64,000 bases of DNA from Methylovorus sp. MM2 (GTDB lineage: Bacteria > Pseudomonadota > Gammaproteobacteria > Burkholderiales > Methylophilaceae). The notes below the pieces were generated by a model. That model searched no databases. It was not told the DNA's origin and was given only the letters and a program-made list of their open reading frames with translations. Positions 29,466 through 39,021 of the stretch are shown here, piece after piece. A program made the position numbers and the translations under genes. Position 1 is the stretch's first letter, and each line of letters opens with the position of its first letter. Location of the stretch: NCBI RefSeq assembly GCF_001648895.1, contig NZ_LXUF01000001.1, forward strand, positions 1,099,726 through 1,163,725, written 5' to 3'.

Positions 29466-31295
29466 TTACGCCGCATCTTCCAATGCTTTCAGGAATTCAT
29501 CGCCATATTTGGCAAGCTTGGCTTGACCTACACCACTAATTCTTCCCATCTCTGTCAGGCTTTGCGGTTTCTGGTTGAGTATTTCCAGCAATGTACTGTC
29601 ATGGAATATCACATAAGGCGGAACGCCTTGTTCCTTTGCTAGCTCCATACGTTTAGCTTTAAGTGCTTGCCATAGCGGATCATTGTTCGCATCAGCGTAG
29701 GCTTCACGTGCACGTGAACCGCGTTCTGATTTACTAAGCTTGCTTTTCTCAGGTAAAGCATCGCGGCGCTGCCATACCTCTTGTTCGCCACGCAATACAG
29801 GCCTTGCCGATTCTGTGAGTTTTAGGCCGCCGTAGGCTTCTATATCAACCTCAAGTAATCCTGCCGCTGCAAGTTGGCGGAATACGCTACTCCATTGCGC
29901 GTTATTTAGCGCTTTACCAATACCAAATGTACTTACTTGCTGATGATTGAATTTTTCAATCTGAGGTGTGGTTTTCCCGATCAGGATATCGATTAAATGA
30001 CCTGTCCCAAAGCGCTGACCGGTACGGTATACACAGGAGAGCGCCATCTGTGAGGCTTGCGTTGCATCCCATGTGTCAGCAGGTTCCAGGCAGTTATCGC
30101 ATTGGCCGCAATCTCCAGGATGTTCTTCACCGAAATATCGCAATATGGTTTGATGCCGACAGCTTGTTGATTCGCAAAAGCCAAGCAGGGCATCGAGTTT
30201 TTGCCGCTCTACGCGTTTACGTTCCTCGGGTGCATCGCCGCCATCCAGCATCTGCCGCATCGATACGACATCGCCTAGACCATAAGCCATCCATGCATTT
30301 GCGGGTAGTCCATCTCGCCCGGCACGCCCAGTTTCTTGGTAATAGCCTTCCATACTTTTTGGTAGGTCAAGGTGAGCCACAAAACGGACATTGGGTTTAT
30401 CAATGCCCATGCCAAAAGCTACCGTGGCTACCATGATGATGCCTTCTTCTCGTAGAAAACGTCGCTGATGCGTCTCACGTATTTTTGAGTCTAGGCCAGC
30501 GTGGTAAGGTAGAGCATTCCAACCTCGGTTTTTTAGCCACTCGGCAGTCTCATCCACTTTTCTACGTGATAGGCAGTAAATAATCCCTGCATCATTCGCA
30601 TGTTCAGCCTCAAGAAAATCCTCAAGTTGCTTACGCGCATTATTCTTAAGTGCTACCTTGTAACGGATATTGGGGCGGTCAAAGCTGGCAATAAACTGCT
30701 GTGCGCTTTCTAGTGCCAAGCGCTCAATAATCTCTGCACGGGTAGGGGCATCTGCGGTAGCAGTGAGCGCGACGCGTGGTACATCAGGGAAGCGCTCATG
30801 TAGCACCGTCAACTGGCGATATTCAGGGCGGAAATCATGACCCCATTGAGATACACAATGTGCTTCGTCGATGGCGAACAATGCCAGGCCTATGTGGTCT
30901 TGTACTTCGTCCAGCAGGCTAAGAAAGCTACCGAGCATCAATCTTTCTGGCGCAACATACAGAATCTTGATTTCACCACTCATGATGCGGCGAGTAATTT
31001 GAGCGGCATCTTCTGCCCGCAAGCTAGAGTTGAGATAGGCCGCTTGTACACCCAGTTGTTGTAAAGCATCGACTTGATCTTGCATCAACGCAATCAAGGG
31101 CGAGACGACAATCGCCAACCCGTCACGTAATAATGCTGGAATCTGGTAGCACAATGACTTACCGCCACCTGTTGGCATCAGCACTAGCGCATCACCACCT
31201 GATGCTAAGTGCTCGACTACGGCCTGTTGTGTGCCACGGAACTGGTTATAGCCGAAAACTTGTTCGAGTATCTGTTGTGCTTTGAGGTTTGCCAT
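29466..31295 (-). CDS. recQ: ATP-dependent DNA helicase RecQ
   Basis: RecQ unwinds forks and recombination intermediates 3' to 5'. Visible parts: Walker [12 protein letters not shown] (41-51), the DEAHC box, helicase motif VI with [12 protein letters not shown], the zinc-binding region ([22 protein letters not shown]), a winged helix, and a C-terminal HRDC domain (about 530-605). The 609 residues match E. coli RecQ. It is downstream of fdxA on the minus strand and convergent with the MFS gene. Confidence 0.97.
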   Translation of the reverse strand: MANLKAQQILEQVFGYNQFRGTQQAVVEHLASGGDALVLMPTGGGKSLCYQIPALLRDGLAIVVSPLIALMQDQVDALQQLGVQAAYLNSSLRAEDAAQITRRIMSGEIKILYVAPERLMLGSFLSLLDEVQDHIGLALFAIDEAHCVSQWGHDFRPEYRQLTVLHERFPDVPRVALTATADAPTRAEIIERLALESAQQFIASFDRPNIRYKVALKNNARKQLEDFLEAEHANDAGIIYCLSRRKVDETAEWLKNRGWNALPYHAGLDSKIRETHQRRFLREEGIIMVATVAFGMGIDKPNVRFVAHLDLPKSMEGYYQETGRAGRDGLPANAWMAYGLGDVVSMRQMLDGGDAPEERKRVERQKLDALLGFCESTSCRHQTILRYFGEEHPGDCGQCDNCLEPADTWDATQASQMALSCVYRTGQRFGTGHLIDILIGKTTPQIEKFNHQQVSTFGIGKALNNAQWSSVFRQLAAAGLLEVDIEAYGGLKLTESARPVLRGEQEVWQRRDALPEKSKLSKSERGSRAREAYADANNDPLWQALKAKRMELAKEQGVPPYVIFHDSTLLEILNQKPQSLTEMGRISGVGQAKLAKYGDEFLKALEDAA

Positions 31296-31374
31296 TGAGA
31301 TTTGATTGGAGTGTAAAGCTGATTATACGGCGACGAGGTGATTTATAAGAGACAGAAATAGAGATTAGGTAAAT

Positions 31375-31400
31375 AAAAAAGGAGGCCGCAGCCTCCTTTT
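31375..31400 (-). terminator. Terminator after fdxA
   Basis: GGAGGC (31381-31386) and GCCTCC (31391-31396) form the stem; on the minus strand the tail is a run of T's (A's at 31375-31380 on the plus strand). Confidence 0.85.
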
Positions 31401-31422
31401 AGCATAACGATTATCGAGAGAG

Positions 31423-31749
31423 TTACTCCTCGATCAGTAGCTCACGTTTTCCTGTCGCGCCGTTATTCGCATCTGCATCAGGCAGTGGTGCCTTGCGCGC
31501 AGTGATTGCAGGCCATATCTCAGAAAAACGAGCATTAAGCTCGATATATTCCTGTTGATCTGCCGGAACGTCGTCCTCTGAGAAGATCGCCTCAGCAGGG
31601 CACTCTGCCACACACAATGTGCAGTCGATACACTCGTCAGGATTGATGGCAAGAAAATTCGGGCCTTCAACAAAACAATCTACCGGACATACATCGACGC
31701 AATCGGTATATTTACATTGAATGCAATTTTCGGTTACTACATAAGTCAT
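31423..31749 (-). CDS. fdxA: Seven-iron ferredoxin (FdxA type)
   Basis: This is a small electron carrier of 108 residues with one [3Fe-4S] and one [4Fe-4S] cluster. Cysteines 9, 12, 17, 21, 25, 40, 43, 46 and 50 are visible; the pattern is close to Azotobacter ferredoxin I (its Cys8, 16, 20, 24, 39, 42, 45 and 49 shifted by one). The C-terminal extension with [11 protein letters not shown] is characteristic of FdxA. It is monocistronic between cysN and recQ. It could feed sulfite reductase, though that is inference. Confidence 0.95.
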   Translation of the reverse strand: MTYVVTENCIQCKYTDCVDVCPVDCFVEGPNFLAINPDECIDCTLCVAECPAEAIFSEDDVPADQQEYIELNARFSEIWPAITARKAPLPDADANNGATGKRELLIEE

Positions 31750-31910
31750 TTACGATCCTTTAAATACTTTGCTAAAAGGCTTACTTAACAAGCACTTCAT
31801 TCAAATTTTGGCTCAGTCTATAATTATAAGCCATACAAAACATTATTTTAATTGATTCTTTAGATAAGCTAATTAGGTTTCTCAGATAAGCTATTTTCTA
31901 AGTGAATCAA

Positions 31911-33218
31911 TCAACTTTGTATCATCCCCGCACCAACGGTGTTGTTAGTAGATTCATCGATCAGGATAAAAGCACCTGTCGCACGATTCTTGGTGTAACT
32001 ATCTACCATCAGCGGTTGCGCGAGTTTGAAAGTGATACGCGCGATATCGTTTGTGGTCAATGCCTGTGCTGGCAACTCTTCCAGTGTATTCACATCGATC
32101 TTGTAAGCGATCTCACCCACTTTTGCTTTTGATTCGCGGGTTGTATGGCGCACGATATACGTTCTGGCAGGGGATAATGGTGTCTCTGACAGCCAGCAAA
32201 CCATTGCAGTAATTTGTTTAACTGGCTCGGGGGCCTGACCTGTTTTGACGATCATGTCGCCGCGCGATGTATCGATCTCATCTTCCAGAAGTAAAGTGAC
32301 TGATTGCTCAGTTGTCGCATGAGGTAATTGCTCGTCACCTATCTGAATCGCTTTTACCTTTGAGCTCAAGCCGGATGGTAATACAGTCACAGCATCCCCT
32401 ACGCTGATATCGCCAGATTCGATTCGTCCCATGAATCCACGGAAATCATGAAGCTCAGGGTCATCAGATGCGTGCGGACGGCAAACGAATTGCACGGGGA
32501 ACCTGAACTCTTCATCCTGCTCAGAGTGCGCTGGCGGTGCAGCCTCTAGAAACTCCAGCAATGTAGGGCCTTCATACCAATCCATTGTGTCGCCACGGTC
32601 CACAATCATGTCGCCATTCAATGCAGACATTGGAATGAAGCTGATGTTATGACCAGCACGGTGCAAGCCAATCCGCTCTGCAAATGCCTGATAGTCCGCA
32701 CGAATCCTTTCGAACTCTCCTTGGTCGTAATTCACCAAGTCCATCTTGTTAATAGCAACGACGATATGTGGAATGCCAACCAAGTGAGCAAGGTAAGAGT
32801 GTCTACGCGTTTGTGTCAGCACGCCTTTGCGCGCATCGATCAAAATGATGGCCAGATTAGCGGTTGAGGCCGCTGTCACCATATTACGCGTGTATTGCTC
32901 ATGACCCGGCGCATCAGCAATGATGTATTTGCGCGTACCTGTGCTGAAATAACGGTAGGCGACATCGATGGTGATACCTTGCTCGCGTTCTGCTTGTAAG
33001 CCGTCAGTCAGCAAGGATAAATCCACTGCATCCAAACCGCGTTTTTTCGATGTGCGTGTGATCTGCGTCAGCGTGTCCGCAAGTATGGTCTTGGTGTCGA
33101 ACAGTAAGCGTCCGATCAATGTGCTTTTCCCGTCATCTACGCTGCCGCATGTCATGAAACGTAGCAGGCTGTCGTTATGTTCAGCGTTATATTCGGGCAA
33201 TTTTTCTATTTTCGACAT
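31911..33218 (-). CDS. cysN: Sulfate adenylyltransferase GTPase subunit
   Basis: CysN couples GTP hydrolysis to APS formation by CysD. The P-loop is GSVDDGKST (25-33), G3 is DAPGHEQYTRNM and G4 is NKMD. It is an EF-Tu-like three-domain protein. Its 435 residues are too short for a fused APS kinase (CysC), and no separate cysC is seen in the window. It follows cysD by 44 bases and is the last gene of the tauE-cysI-DUF934-cysD-cysN set. Confidence 0.96.
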   Translation of the reverse strand: MSKIEKLPEYNAEHNDSLLRFMTCGSVDDGKSTLIGRLLFDTKTILADTLTQITRTSKKRGLDAVDLSLLTDGLQAEREQGITIDVAYRYFSTGTRKYIIADAPGHEQYTRNMVTAASTANLAIILIDARKGVLTQTRRHSYLAHLVGIPHIVVAINKMDLVNYDQGEFERIRADYQAFAERIGLHRAGHNISFIPMSALNGDMIVDRGDTMDWYEGPTLLEFLEAAPPAHSEQDEEFRFPVQFVCRPHASDDPELHDFRGFMGRIESGDISVGDAVTVLPSGLSSKVKAIQIGDEQLPHATTEQSVTLLLEDEIDTSRGDMIVKTGQAPEPVKQITAMVCWLSETPLSPARTYIVRHTTRESKAKVGEIAYKIDVNTLEELPAQALTTNDIARITFKLAQPLMVDSYTKNRATGAFILIDESTNNTVGAGMIQS

Positions 33219-33262
33219 TTAAAAATCAATTTTCGTTAAGTGATGCCTAATGGCAATTGGCT

Positions 33263-34198
33263 TTAGAAGTAGCCTTCTTTTTTACGTTGTTCCATTGATG
33301 CGTCAGATGTCTGGTCATCAAGGCGTGTCGCACCACGCTCTGTAATCGTGGTTGTTGCCGTTTCCAATACGATCTTCTCGACGGTATCTGCGTCACTTTC
33401 AACGGGAGCCGTGCAGGTGATATCCCCAACCGTGCGGAAACGGACGCGCATATTGATGATTTCTTCATCGGCTTTAGGCAGATTGATAGTCTCTGTGCCA
33501 GCAAGTGGAACATTCACTGGGAATATGGAGCCATTGCGCATCACGACATCCCGTTGATGTGCGAAATAGATACTTGGCAAGGCAAGCTTCTCACGCTCGA
33601 TGTATTGCCAAACATCCATCTCAGTCCAGTTCGAGATAGGGAATGCGCGGATGTTCTCACCTTTGTGGGAACGTGCGTTATACAGATTCCACAACTCAGG
33701 GCGTTGGTTCTTTGGATCCCACTGGCCGAACTCATCGCGGAAGCTCATGATGCGTTCTTTGGCTCGTGCTTTTTCTTCATCGCGACGTGCGCCACCGATG
33801 CAGCAATCAAAGCCAAACTCTTCAATCGCCTCAAGCAATGTCACGGATTGGTGTTTATTACGAGACTCATCAGGTGATTTCAGCACCACTGTGCCGCGCT
33901 TCATTGAGTCTTCTACAGAGCGAACGATCAGACGCTCACCTAGTTCAGCAGCACGTTGGTCACGGAAATCAACGACCTCTTGATAGTTATGCCCGGTGTC
34001 GATATGCATCAGTGGGAAAGGGAAGCGGCCTGGGCGAAAGGCTTTTTCTGCAAGGCGCAAAATGCAAAGCGAATCTTTGCCACCCGAGAATAGCAGAACA
34101 GGGTTCGAGCATTGCCCTGCGACTTCACGCAGAATATAGATCGCTTCGGATTCGAGCCAATCCAGATGGCTGAGAGTTTGTTTGGTTAACGTAGTCAT
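33263..34198 (-). CDS. cysD: Sulfate adenylyltransferase subunit 2
   Basis: CysD forms adenylyl sulfate (APS) from ATP and sulfate. The PP-loop LLFSGGKDSLC (residues about 35-45) binds ATP, and CCIGGARRDEEKARAKERI and FPISNWTEMDVWQYI are conserved. From ATG 34198 it is 311 residues; a start nine codons upstream (34225) is possible but adds residues outside the family N-terminus TLTKQTLSHLDWLE. It lies between the DUF934 gene and cysN. Confidence 0.96.
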   Translation of the reverse strand: MTTLTKQTLSHLDWLESEAIYILREVAGQCSNPVLLFSGGKDSLCILRLAEKAFRPGRFPFPLMHIDTGHNYQEVVDFRDQRAAELGERLIVRSVEDSMKRGTVVLKSPDESRNKHQSVTLLEAIEEFGFDCCIGGARRDEEKARAKERIMSFRDEFGQWDPKNQRPELWNLYNARSHKGENIRAFPISNWTEMDVWQYIEREKLALPSIYFAHQRDVVMRNGSIFPVNVPLAGTETINLPKADEEIINMRVRFRTVGDITCTAPVESDADTVEKIVLETATTTITERGATRLDDQTSDASMEQRKKEGYF

Positions 34199-34288
34199 TG
34201 CTTCGCTATCAGGGAGTAAGGGCAAAATTTAAATAAGTGCTAAATTATATATTGGCTTGTTTCTTAAGGATATTAAAAGGATTGTCTT

Positions 34289-34906
34289 TTAATTTGATCC
34301 CCTATGAACGCGCCGCCAAACAGGTTGATTGATATCAACAGCGCCCTGATATGGCTCTGTAAAATCTTTCAGGCTAGCCAACGCATCTTCAGCTGAACGG
34401 TCAGCACGAATCAAATAACTGTTAAACCCACAACGCTTCAAGAAAAATAGTTGGTCACGTAACACATCACCAAAGGCGCGTAATTCATTCTTGAAGCCAT
34501 AGCGCGTACGCAATAGATTACCGATCGAGAAGATGCGACCATCAGCAAAACGTTCTACATGTACACTGATCAATGGGAACACATTCAGGTCTGCTTGTTG
34601 TTCAGCCAGCAATTCAAGTGGTTCGTGAGTATCAAGCCAAACAGCGATCTCACCTTTACTTAGGCGATCAGCCAAAGCGTCTTTATGGGCGATCCATACA
34701 GAAAGCGGTAAGAGAACCTTGCCTTTTGCTGGAATCTCTGTCGAAGCAATTTGCTCAGGTGTATGGATGACTTCACCAGTTAGCTTGAAGAGTACAACCT
34801 TGCCAGCCTGCTTACGCACCACAGTATCTTCAGATACTGGAATCGTTACCAGTGTCCATTGATCTTCGATAATTTCGTTATTAAGGATCAGGTTTGATTT
34901 AGACAT
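34289..34906 (-). CDS. DUF934 protein, sulfite-reductase partner
   Basis: DUF934 proteins occur almost always beside nitrite/sulfite reductase genes and are thought to support sulfite reduction; the reaction is unproven. From ATG 34906 there are 205 residues with the family segments HVERFADGRIFSIGNLLR, ELRAFGDVLRDQLFFLKRCG and the end YQGAVDINQPVW. The start overlaps the end of cysI by 8 bases, so the two are translationally coupled. A longer frame from 35011 is only cysI in another phase. Confidence 0.9.
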   Translation of the reverse strand: MSKSNLILNNEIIEDQWTLVTIPVSEDTVVRKQAGKVVLFKLTGEVIHTPEQIASTEIPAKGKVLLPLSVWIAHKDALADRLSKGEIAVWLDTHEPLELLAEQQADLNVFPLISVHVERFADGRIFSIGNLLRTRYGFKNELRAFGDVLRDQLFFLKRCGFNSYLIRADRSAEDALASLKDFTEPYQGAVDINQPVWRRVHRGSN

Positions 34907-36566
34907 TCTCTGATTCCTTAGCGTAAACGTGTGCCTTGAAGGGGGCGATACCCAGACGGCGTACCGTATCAATAAAACGTTCTTCAGGCGTGCGTTCACC
35001 GATATACACATCGATCAGACGTTGCACTACACCGGGCATCTCTTCTGCCGCGAATGATGGGCCGATGACACTGCCGATACTTGCGTCATTACCTTGCTTG
35101 CCGCCGATACTGACCTGATACCATTCTGAACCATCTTTATCGACACCAAGGATACCGATATGGCCGATATGATGGTGTCCGCAAGCGTTCATGCAACCGG
35201 ATATGTTTAATTCCAGCTCGCCAATGTCGTGCAGATAATCGAGGTTATCGAATTGCATCTGAATCGCTTCTGCGATCGGGATGCTCTTTGCATTTGCCAG
35301 TGAACAAAAGTCACCACCCGGGCAACAAATGATGTCAGTCAACAAGCCGATATTCGCTGTGGCCAAACCATGGGCACGCGCCTTTTCCCACAGGCTGAGT
35401 AAGTCGCTGATTTTCACATCGGCCAGGATCAAATTCTGCTCATGTGAGACGCGTAATTCACCAAAGCTATATTCATCAGATAGGTTTGCGACAGCATGCA
35501 TCTGCTCAGAAGTTGCATCGCCTGGTGCTTGACCATGGGTTTTCAATGATAATGTAACAGCGCGATAACCAGACTTCTTGTGCGCATGCACATTGCGTTT
35601 CACCCAAGCCGCAAATGCTGGGTTGCTTGCAATAGCGCTATCAAATGCAGCGTTGTGAGTCGGCAAAGTTTCATAAGGCATTTCAGTGAAATGGTCTGCT
35701 ACACGTGCCAACTCAGTTTCTGTGATTGTGTTAGGGCTGTTTTTTAGATGTTCCCACTCAGCTTCTACCTGATTGCGGAACTCATCGATACCTAAGGCTT
35801 TTACCAATATCTTGATACGCGCTTTATAGGCGTTATCACGACGTCCATGCAGGTTATATACGCGGATGATCGCTTCGCAATAAGTCAGTGCATGTTGCCA
35901 TTCAAGATGTTCGCGAATCACACTGCCTAAAATAGGCGTGCGACCCAAACCGCCACCGACCCAGACTTTGATCGCGATCTTATTATCAGCATCTGGGTAG
36001 AATTCCATGCCGATGTCGTGCGCTTGCACGATGGCACGGTCTGTCTTGGTGCCTGAGACGGCGATCTTGAACTTGCGCGGTAGTAGGGCAAACTCAGGAT
36101 GGAACGTACTCCACTGACGCATGATCTCTGCAATCGCACGCGGGTCAATGACTTCGTCTGGCGCTACACCAGAAAATTGATCTGTCGTGATGTTACGGAT
36201 GCAATTGCCGGATGTCTGAATCGCGTGCATCTCAACTGTAGCGAGTTCAGCAAGGATATCCGGCACATCTTCAAGTTTTGGCCAGTTCAATTGCAAGTTT
36301 TGACGTGTACTGAAATGCCCATAGCTACGGTCAAAGCGTTTAGCGATATCAGCTAGCTTATTGAGCTGCTTTGAAGATAGCATGCCATAAGGCACTGCAA
36401 TACGTAGCATAGGTGCATGGCGTTGGATATAAAGACCATTCTGCAAGCGAAGAGGGCGGAACTCTTCGTCTGTTAACTCACCAGCAAGGTAGCGGCGTGT
36501 CTGGTCACGATATTGCGCTACGCGCTCATCAACAATGGCTTGATCGATTTCGTCGTATTTATACAT
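34899..36566 (-). CDS. cysI: Sulfite reductase hemoprotein (CysI/NirA family)
   Basis: This siroheme/[4Fe-4S] enzyme reduces sulfite to sulfide by six electrons. The cluster ligands are seen in CPGGDFCSLA and SGCMNACGHHH; the siroheme-binding region HFSTRQNLQLNW and SGNCIRNITTDQFSGVAP are intact. At 555 residues it is of the normal length for this bacterial type. No flavoprotein CysJ gene is in the window, so the electron donor may be ferredoxin or the DUF934 partner. Nitrite reductase is the alternative family name, but the cys context favours sulfite. Confidence 0.92.
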   Translation of the reverse strand: MYKYDEIDQAIVDERVAQYRDQTRRYLAGELTDEEFRPLRLQNGLYIQRHAPMLRIAVPYGMLSSKQLNKLADIAKRFDRSYGHFSTRQNLQLNWPKLEDVPDILAELATVEMHAIQTSGNCIRNITTDQFSGVAPDEVIDPRAIAEIMRQWSTFHPEFALLPRKFKIAVSGTKTDRAIVQAHDIGMEFYPDADNKIAIKVWVGGGLGRTPILGSVIREHLEWQHALTYCEAIIRVYNLHGRRDNAYKARIKILVKALGIDEFRNQVEAEWEHLKNSPNTITETELARVADHFTEMPYETLPTHNAAFDSAIASNPAFAAWVKRNVHAHKKSGYRAVTLSLKTHGQAPGDATSEQMHAVANLSDEYSFGELRVSHEQNLILADVKISDLLSLWEKARAHGLATANIGLLTDIICCPGGDFCSLANAKSIPIAEAIQMQFDNLDYLHDIGELELNISGCMNACGHHHIGHIGILGVDKDGSEWYQVSIGGKQGNDASIGSVIGPSFAAEEMPGVVQRLIDVYIGERTPEERFIDTVRRLGIAPFKAHVYAKESENV

Positions 36567-36577
36567 AGAGTCTTTAC

Positions 36578-37372
36578 TTATTGCGTTACAAATTTAAGTC
36601 CGATAAGCAGCAAAATAGATGCTAGGATCGGACGTAATAATTTTTCTGGTATTTTTGCACTCACATGGCTACCAATCCATATTCCCGGTAGCGAGCCCAC
36701 TAACAAGCTGCCTAATAATCCAAAATCGACATGGCCTAATGACCAGTGGCCGATACCTGCAATAGCAGTGAGCGGGATGGCATGTGCCAAATCTGTACCA
36801 ACTACTTTCAATGTCGACATTCTTGGGTATAGGAACAAGATGGCAATTGTGCCAAGTGCACCAGCACCTACGGATGACATTGTCACCAATACACCCAATA
36901 TCGCCCCCGTTAGAATCGTCGCGGGAATCTGCACTTTTCCAAAACGCCCGGTACTAACGATGCTGCTTTCTACAACGCGTTCCGTATTGCGCAACAAGAC
37001 GCTACGGATAAGGATCGCACATGCGGTCAGTATTAATGCAATACCTAACGAATAGGTAATCAGGCCGGATACTTCCTTGCCAATGGTCATTAAATGCTTG
37101 ATGACAAAGATCGTGATCACGGACAGTGGCAGGCTGCCGATCGACATCAAACCGACGACTCTCCAATCTACTGATTTATGTGTTCCGTGATGAACCCATA
37201 CACCACCTGTTTTTGTGATGGCGGCGAATAACAGGTCAGTTCCAACGGCGACAGCAGGTTTAAAGCTAAACAGAAATACGAGCAGTGGAGTCATCAATGA
37301 GCCACCACCAACACCAGTAATGCCAACCAATAAACCAACTGCAAAACCGGATAAGATGTATGCTAATTCCAT
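36578..37372 (-). CDS. TauE/SafE-type sulfite or sulfate permease
   Basis: The 264-residue integral membrane protein has about seven or eight helices in two repeats; the N-terminal half holds GITGVGGGSLMTPLLVFLFSF, the usual TauE/SafE signature, repeated weakly near residue 165 as LVTMSSVGAGALGTIAIL. Members move sulfite, sulfoacetate or other organosulfur anions. It ends 12 bases before cysI and starts the cys transcript, so sulfate/sulfite transport is likely. Direction of transport is not clear. Confidence 0.88.
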   Translation of the reverse strand: MELAYILSGFAVGLLVGITGVGGGSLMTPLLVFLFSFKPAVAVGTDLLFAAITKTGGVWVHHGTHKSVDWRVVGLMSIGSLPLSVITIFVIKHLMTIGKEVSGLITYSLGIALILTACAILIRSVLLRNTERVVESSIVSTGRFGKVQIPATILTGAILGVLVTMSSVGAGALGTIAILFLYPRMSTLKVVGTDLAHAIPLTAIAGIGHWSLGHVDFGLLGSLLVGSLPGIWIGSHVSAKIPEKLLRPILASILLLIGLKFVTQ

Positions 37373-37529
37373 TAATGCCTACTTATTGATTTCATTAAAA
37401 TTTAATGTAAAGCCCTACATTATAACAGGGTATGTAGGCGAGTTTTAATAATATGTTATTGTGGGTATATGTGATTTAATTATAAGCTAATGCCTTAATA
37501 GGCTAAAAAAGGCGAGGCATCCGGTTTTT

Positions 37530-38477
37530 ATGAAGTTTCATCAATTAAGATATATCCATGAAGTTGCCAAGCAAAGCTTGAATATCTCGCAGGCTGCTGA
37601 TGTGTTACATACCTCGCAACCTGGTGTAAGCAAGCAGATTCAGTTGCTAGAAGAGGAGCTAAATCTGCAAATATTTCTGCGTAACGGCAAACGTTTGGTT
37701 GGCGTTACTGAGCCGGGTCAAATTATACTGGACTTGGCCGAGCGCGTCATGCGGGAAATGAATAATATCAAGAGCGTAGGGGAAGAATTCACCCAAAAAG
37801 CAACTGGTACTTTAACGATCGCAACTACGCATACACAGGCGCGTTATCGATTGCCTCTCGCGGTAAAAGCATTCATGGCCCAATTTCCTGATGTGCATCT
37901 GACCATTCATCAGGGAAACCCAACCCAAGTTGCCGAACAGGTTGCCAGTGGCGAAGCTGACATCGGTATTGCAACTGAGTCGATCAGTAGTTATGAAAAG
38001 CTGGTGTGTTTGCCTTGCTATCAATGGAACCGCTGCGTCGTGACGCCTCATGACCACCCGTTATTGAGCGACTTGCCACTTACATTGGAAAAAGTATCGC
38101 GTTACCCGCTGATTACCTATGACTTTGCCTTTACTGGTGGATCATTGGTTAGTCGTGTATTTGGCAAAGAGGACTTACAGCCGAATGTGGTGTTAACGGC
38201 GATTGACGCGGACGTGATTAAAACTTATGTCGGTTTAGGGCTAGGCATAGGCCTGCTTGCTAACATGGCGTATGACAAAGATCGTGACACCAATCTTTCC
38301 ATGCTAGATGCAAGTCATCTATTTCCGCCTAGCACAACTTATATCGGTTTCCGTCGAGATGCCTATTTGCGGGGTTACACCTATGACTTTATCAAGTTGT
38401 TGGCGCCCCATTATGATCGCAAGTCAGTGAATGCCGCCATCAAGAGCGGGGAATCCAGTCTTGATTATGAAGATTAG
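37530..38477 (+). CDS. cysB: LysR-type regulator CysB (Cbl family)
   Basis: CysB activates sulfate assimilation genes when sulfur is short, with N-acetylserine as inducer. The N-terminal helix-turn-helix starts MKFHQLRYIHEVAKQSLNIS and contains HTSQPGVSKQIQLLEEEL, and residues 90-300 form the effector domain with TLTIATTHTQARY, the CysB/Cbl hallmark. Its 315 residues are near the usual 324. It is divergent from the tauE-cysI operon across 157 AT-rich bases (37373-37529), the expected place of its binding sites, though I could not define a motif there. Confidence 0.93.
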   Translation: MKFHQLRYIHEVAKQSLNISQAADVLHTSQPGVSKQIQLLEEELNLQIFLRNGKRLVGVTEPGQIILDLAERVMREMNNIKSVGEEFTQKATGTLTIATTHTQARYRLPLAVKAFMAQFPDVHLTIHQGNPTQVAEQVASGEADIGIATESISSYEKLVCLPCYQWNRCVVTPHDHPLLSDLPLTLEKVSRYPLITYDFAFTGGSLVSRVFGKEDLQPNVVLTAIDADVIKTYVGLGLGIGLLANMAYDKDRDTNLSMLDASHLFPPSTTYIGFRRDAYLRGYTYDFIKLLAPHYDRKSVNAAIKSGESSLDYED

Positions 38478-38495
38478 GTACTTGAGGATGCATTC

Positions 38496-38996
38496 ATGAG
38501 GTCAGTGACTGCATTTGTGTTTGTCATGGTTCTTGGGCTCGGCTCGTTATCGTCTTTTGCTGCGGACCTTCCACCTATCGACCCTGATTCTGCTATTTAT
38601 GAAGTGCCTGTGGAGTCCGGTGTCAGCTACGATGATGTCATGCTTAGTCTTAAGGTCGTATCTGAAGGGATGAATTTCGTTAACCCTGCTAATTTTCCTT
38701 TGGGTGAGCATATGAAGGCGCGCGGCCAAGCACCTGAGGGTGTGCTTGAAGTGCATGCCTACTGCAATTTAGGGCTGGGCGCTGAGATCATGCTTGATCA
38801 TCCGGAGTTCGTTGTGTTTGCCCCGTGCCGTATCGCTATCTATCAAAAGCAGGGGAGGTTATATCTGGGGTTGGATAGACCTACTTTTGATTTGAGAAGT
38901 ATCAAGAATCCGACTGCGCGTGCAAAAAATGCGGCACAAAGTCTGGAAAATGCATTAATACATATAATGGATAAAGCGCGTAAAGGCGATATCTAG
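38496..38996 (+). CDS. Exported DUF302 protein
   Basis: The 166-residue precursor has a signal peptide (residues 1-22, ending SSFAA). The mature part resembles DUF302 (VESGVSYDDVMLSLKVVSEGMNF and a middle IMLDHPEFVVFAPCRIAIY), a domain found in sulfur-oxidising and other proteobacteria without a known reaction. It lies 18 bases after cysB and may share its transcript. Confidence 0.82.
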   Translation: MRSVTAFVFVMVLGLGSLSSFAADLPPIDPDSAIYEVPVESGVSYDDVMLSLKVVSEGMNFVNPANFPLGEHMKARGQAPEGVLEVHAYCNLGLGAEIMLDHPEFVVFAPCRIAIYQKQGRLYLGLDRPTFDLRSIKNPTARAKNAAQSLENALIHIMDKARKGDI

Positions 38997-39021
38997 TTTT
39001 TGAATGGATTGAAAGAACATC

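Noticed and set aside
37373-37529. A defined CysB binding site between tauE and cysB
   Set aside because: The spacer is AT-rich with several weak direct repeats; no motif was clear enough to place.
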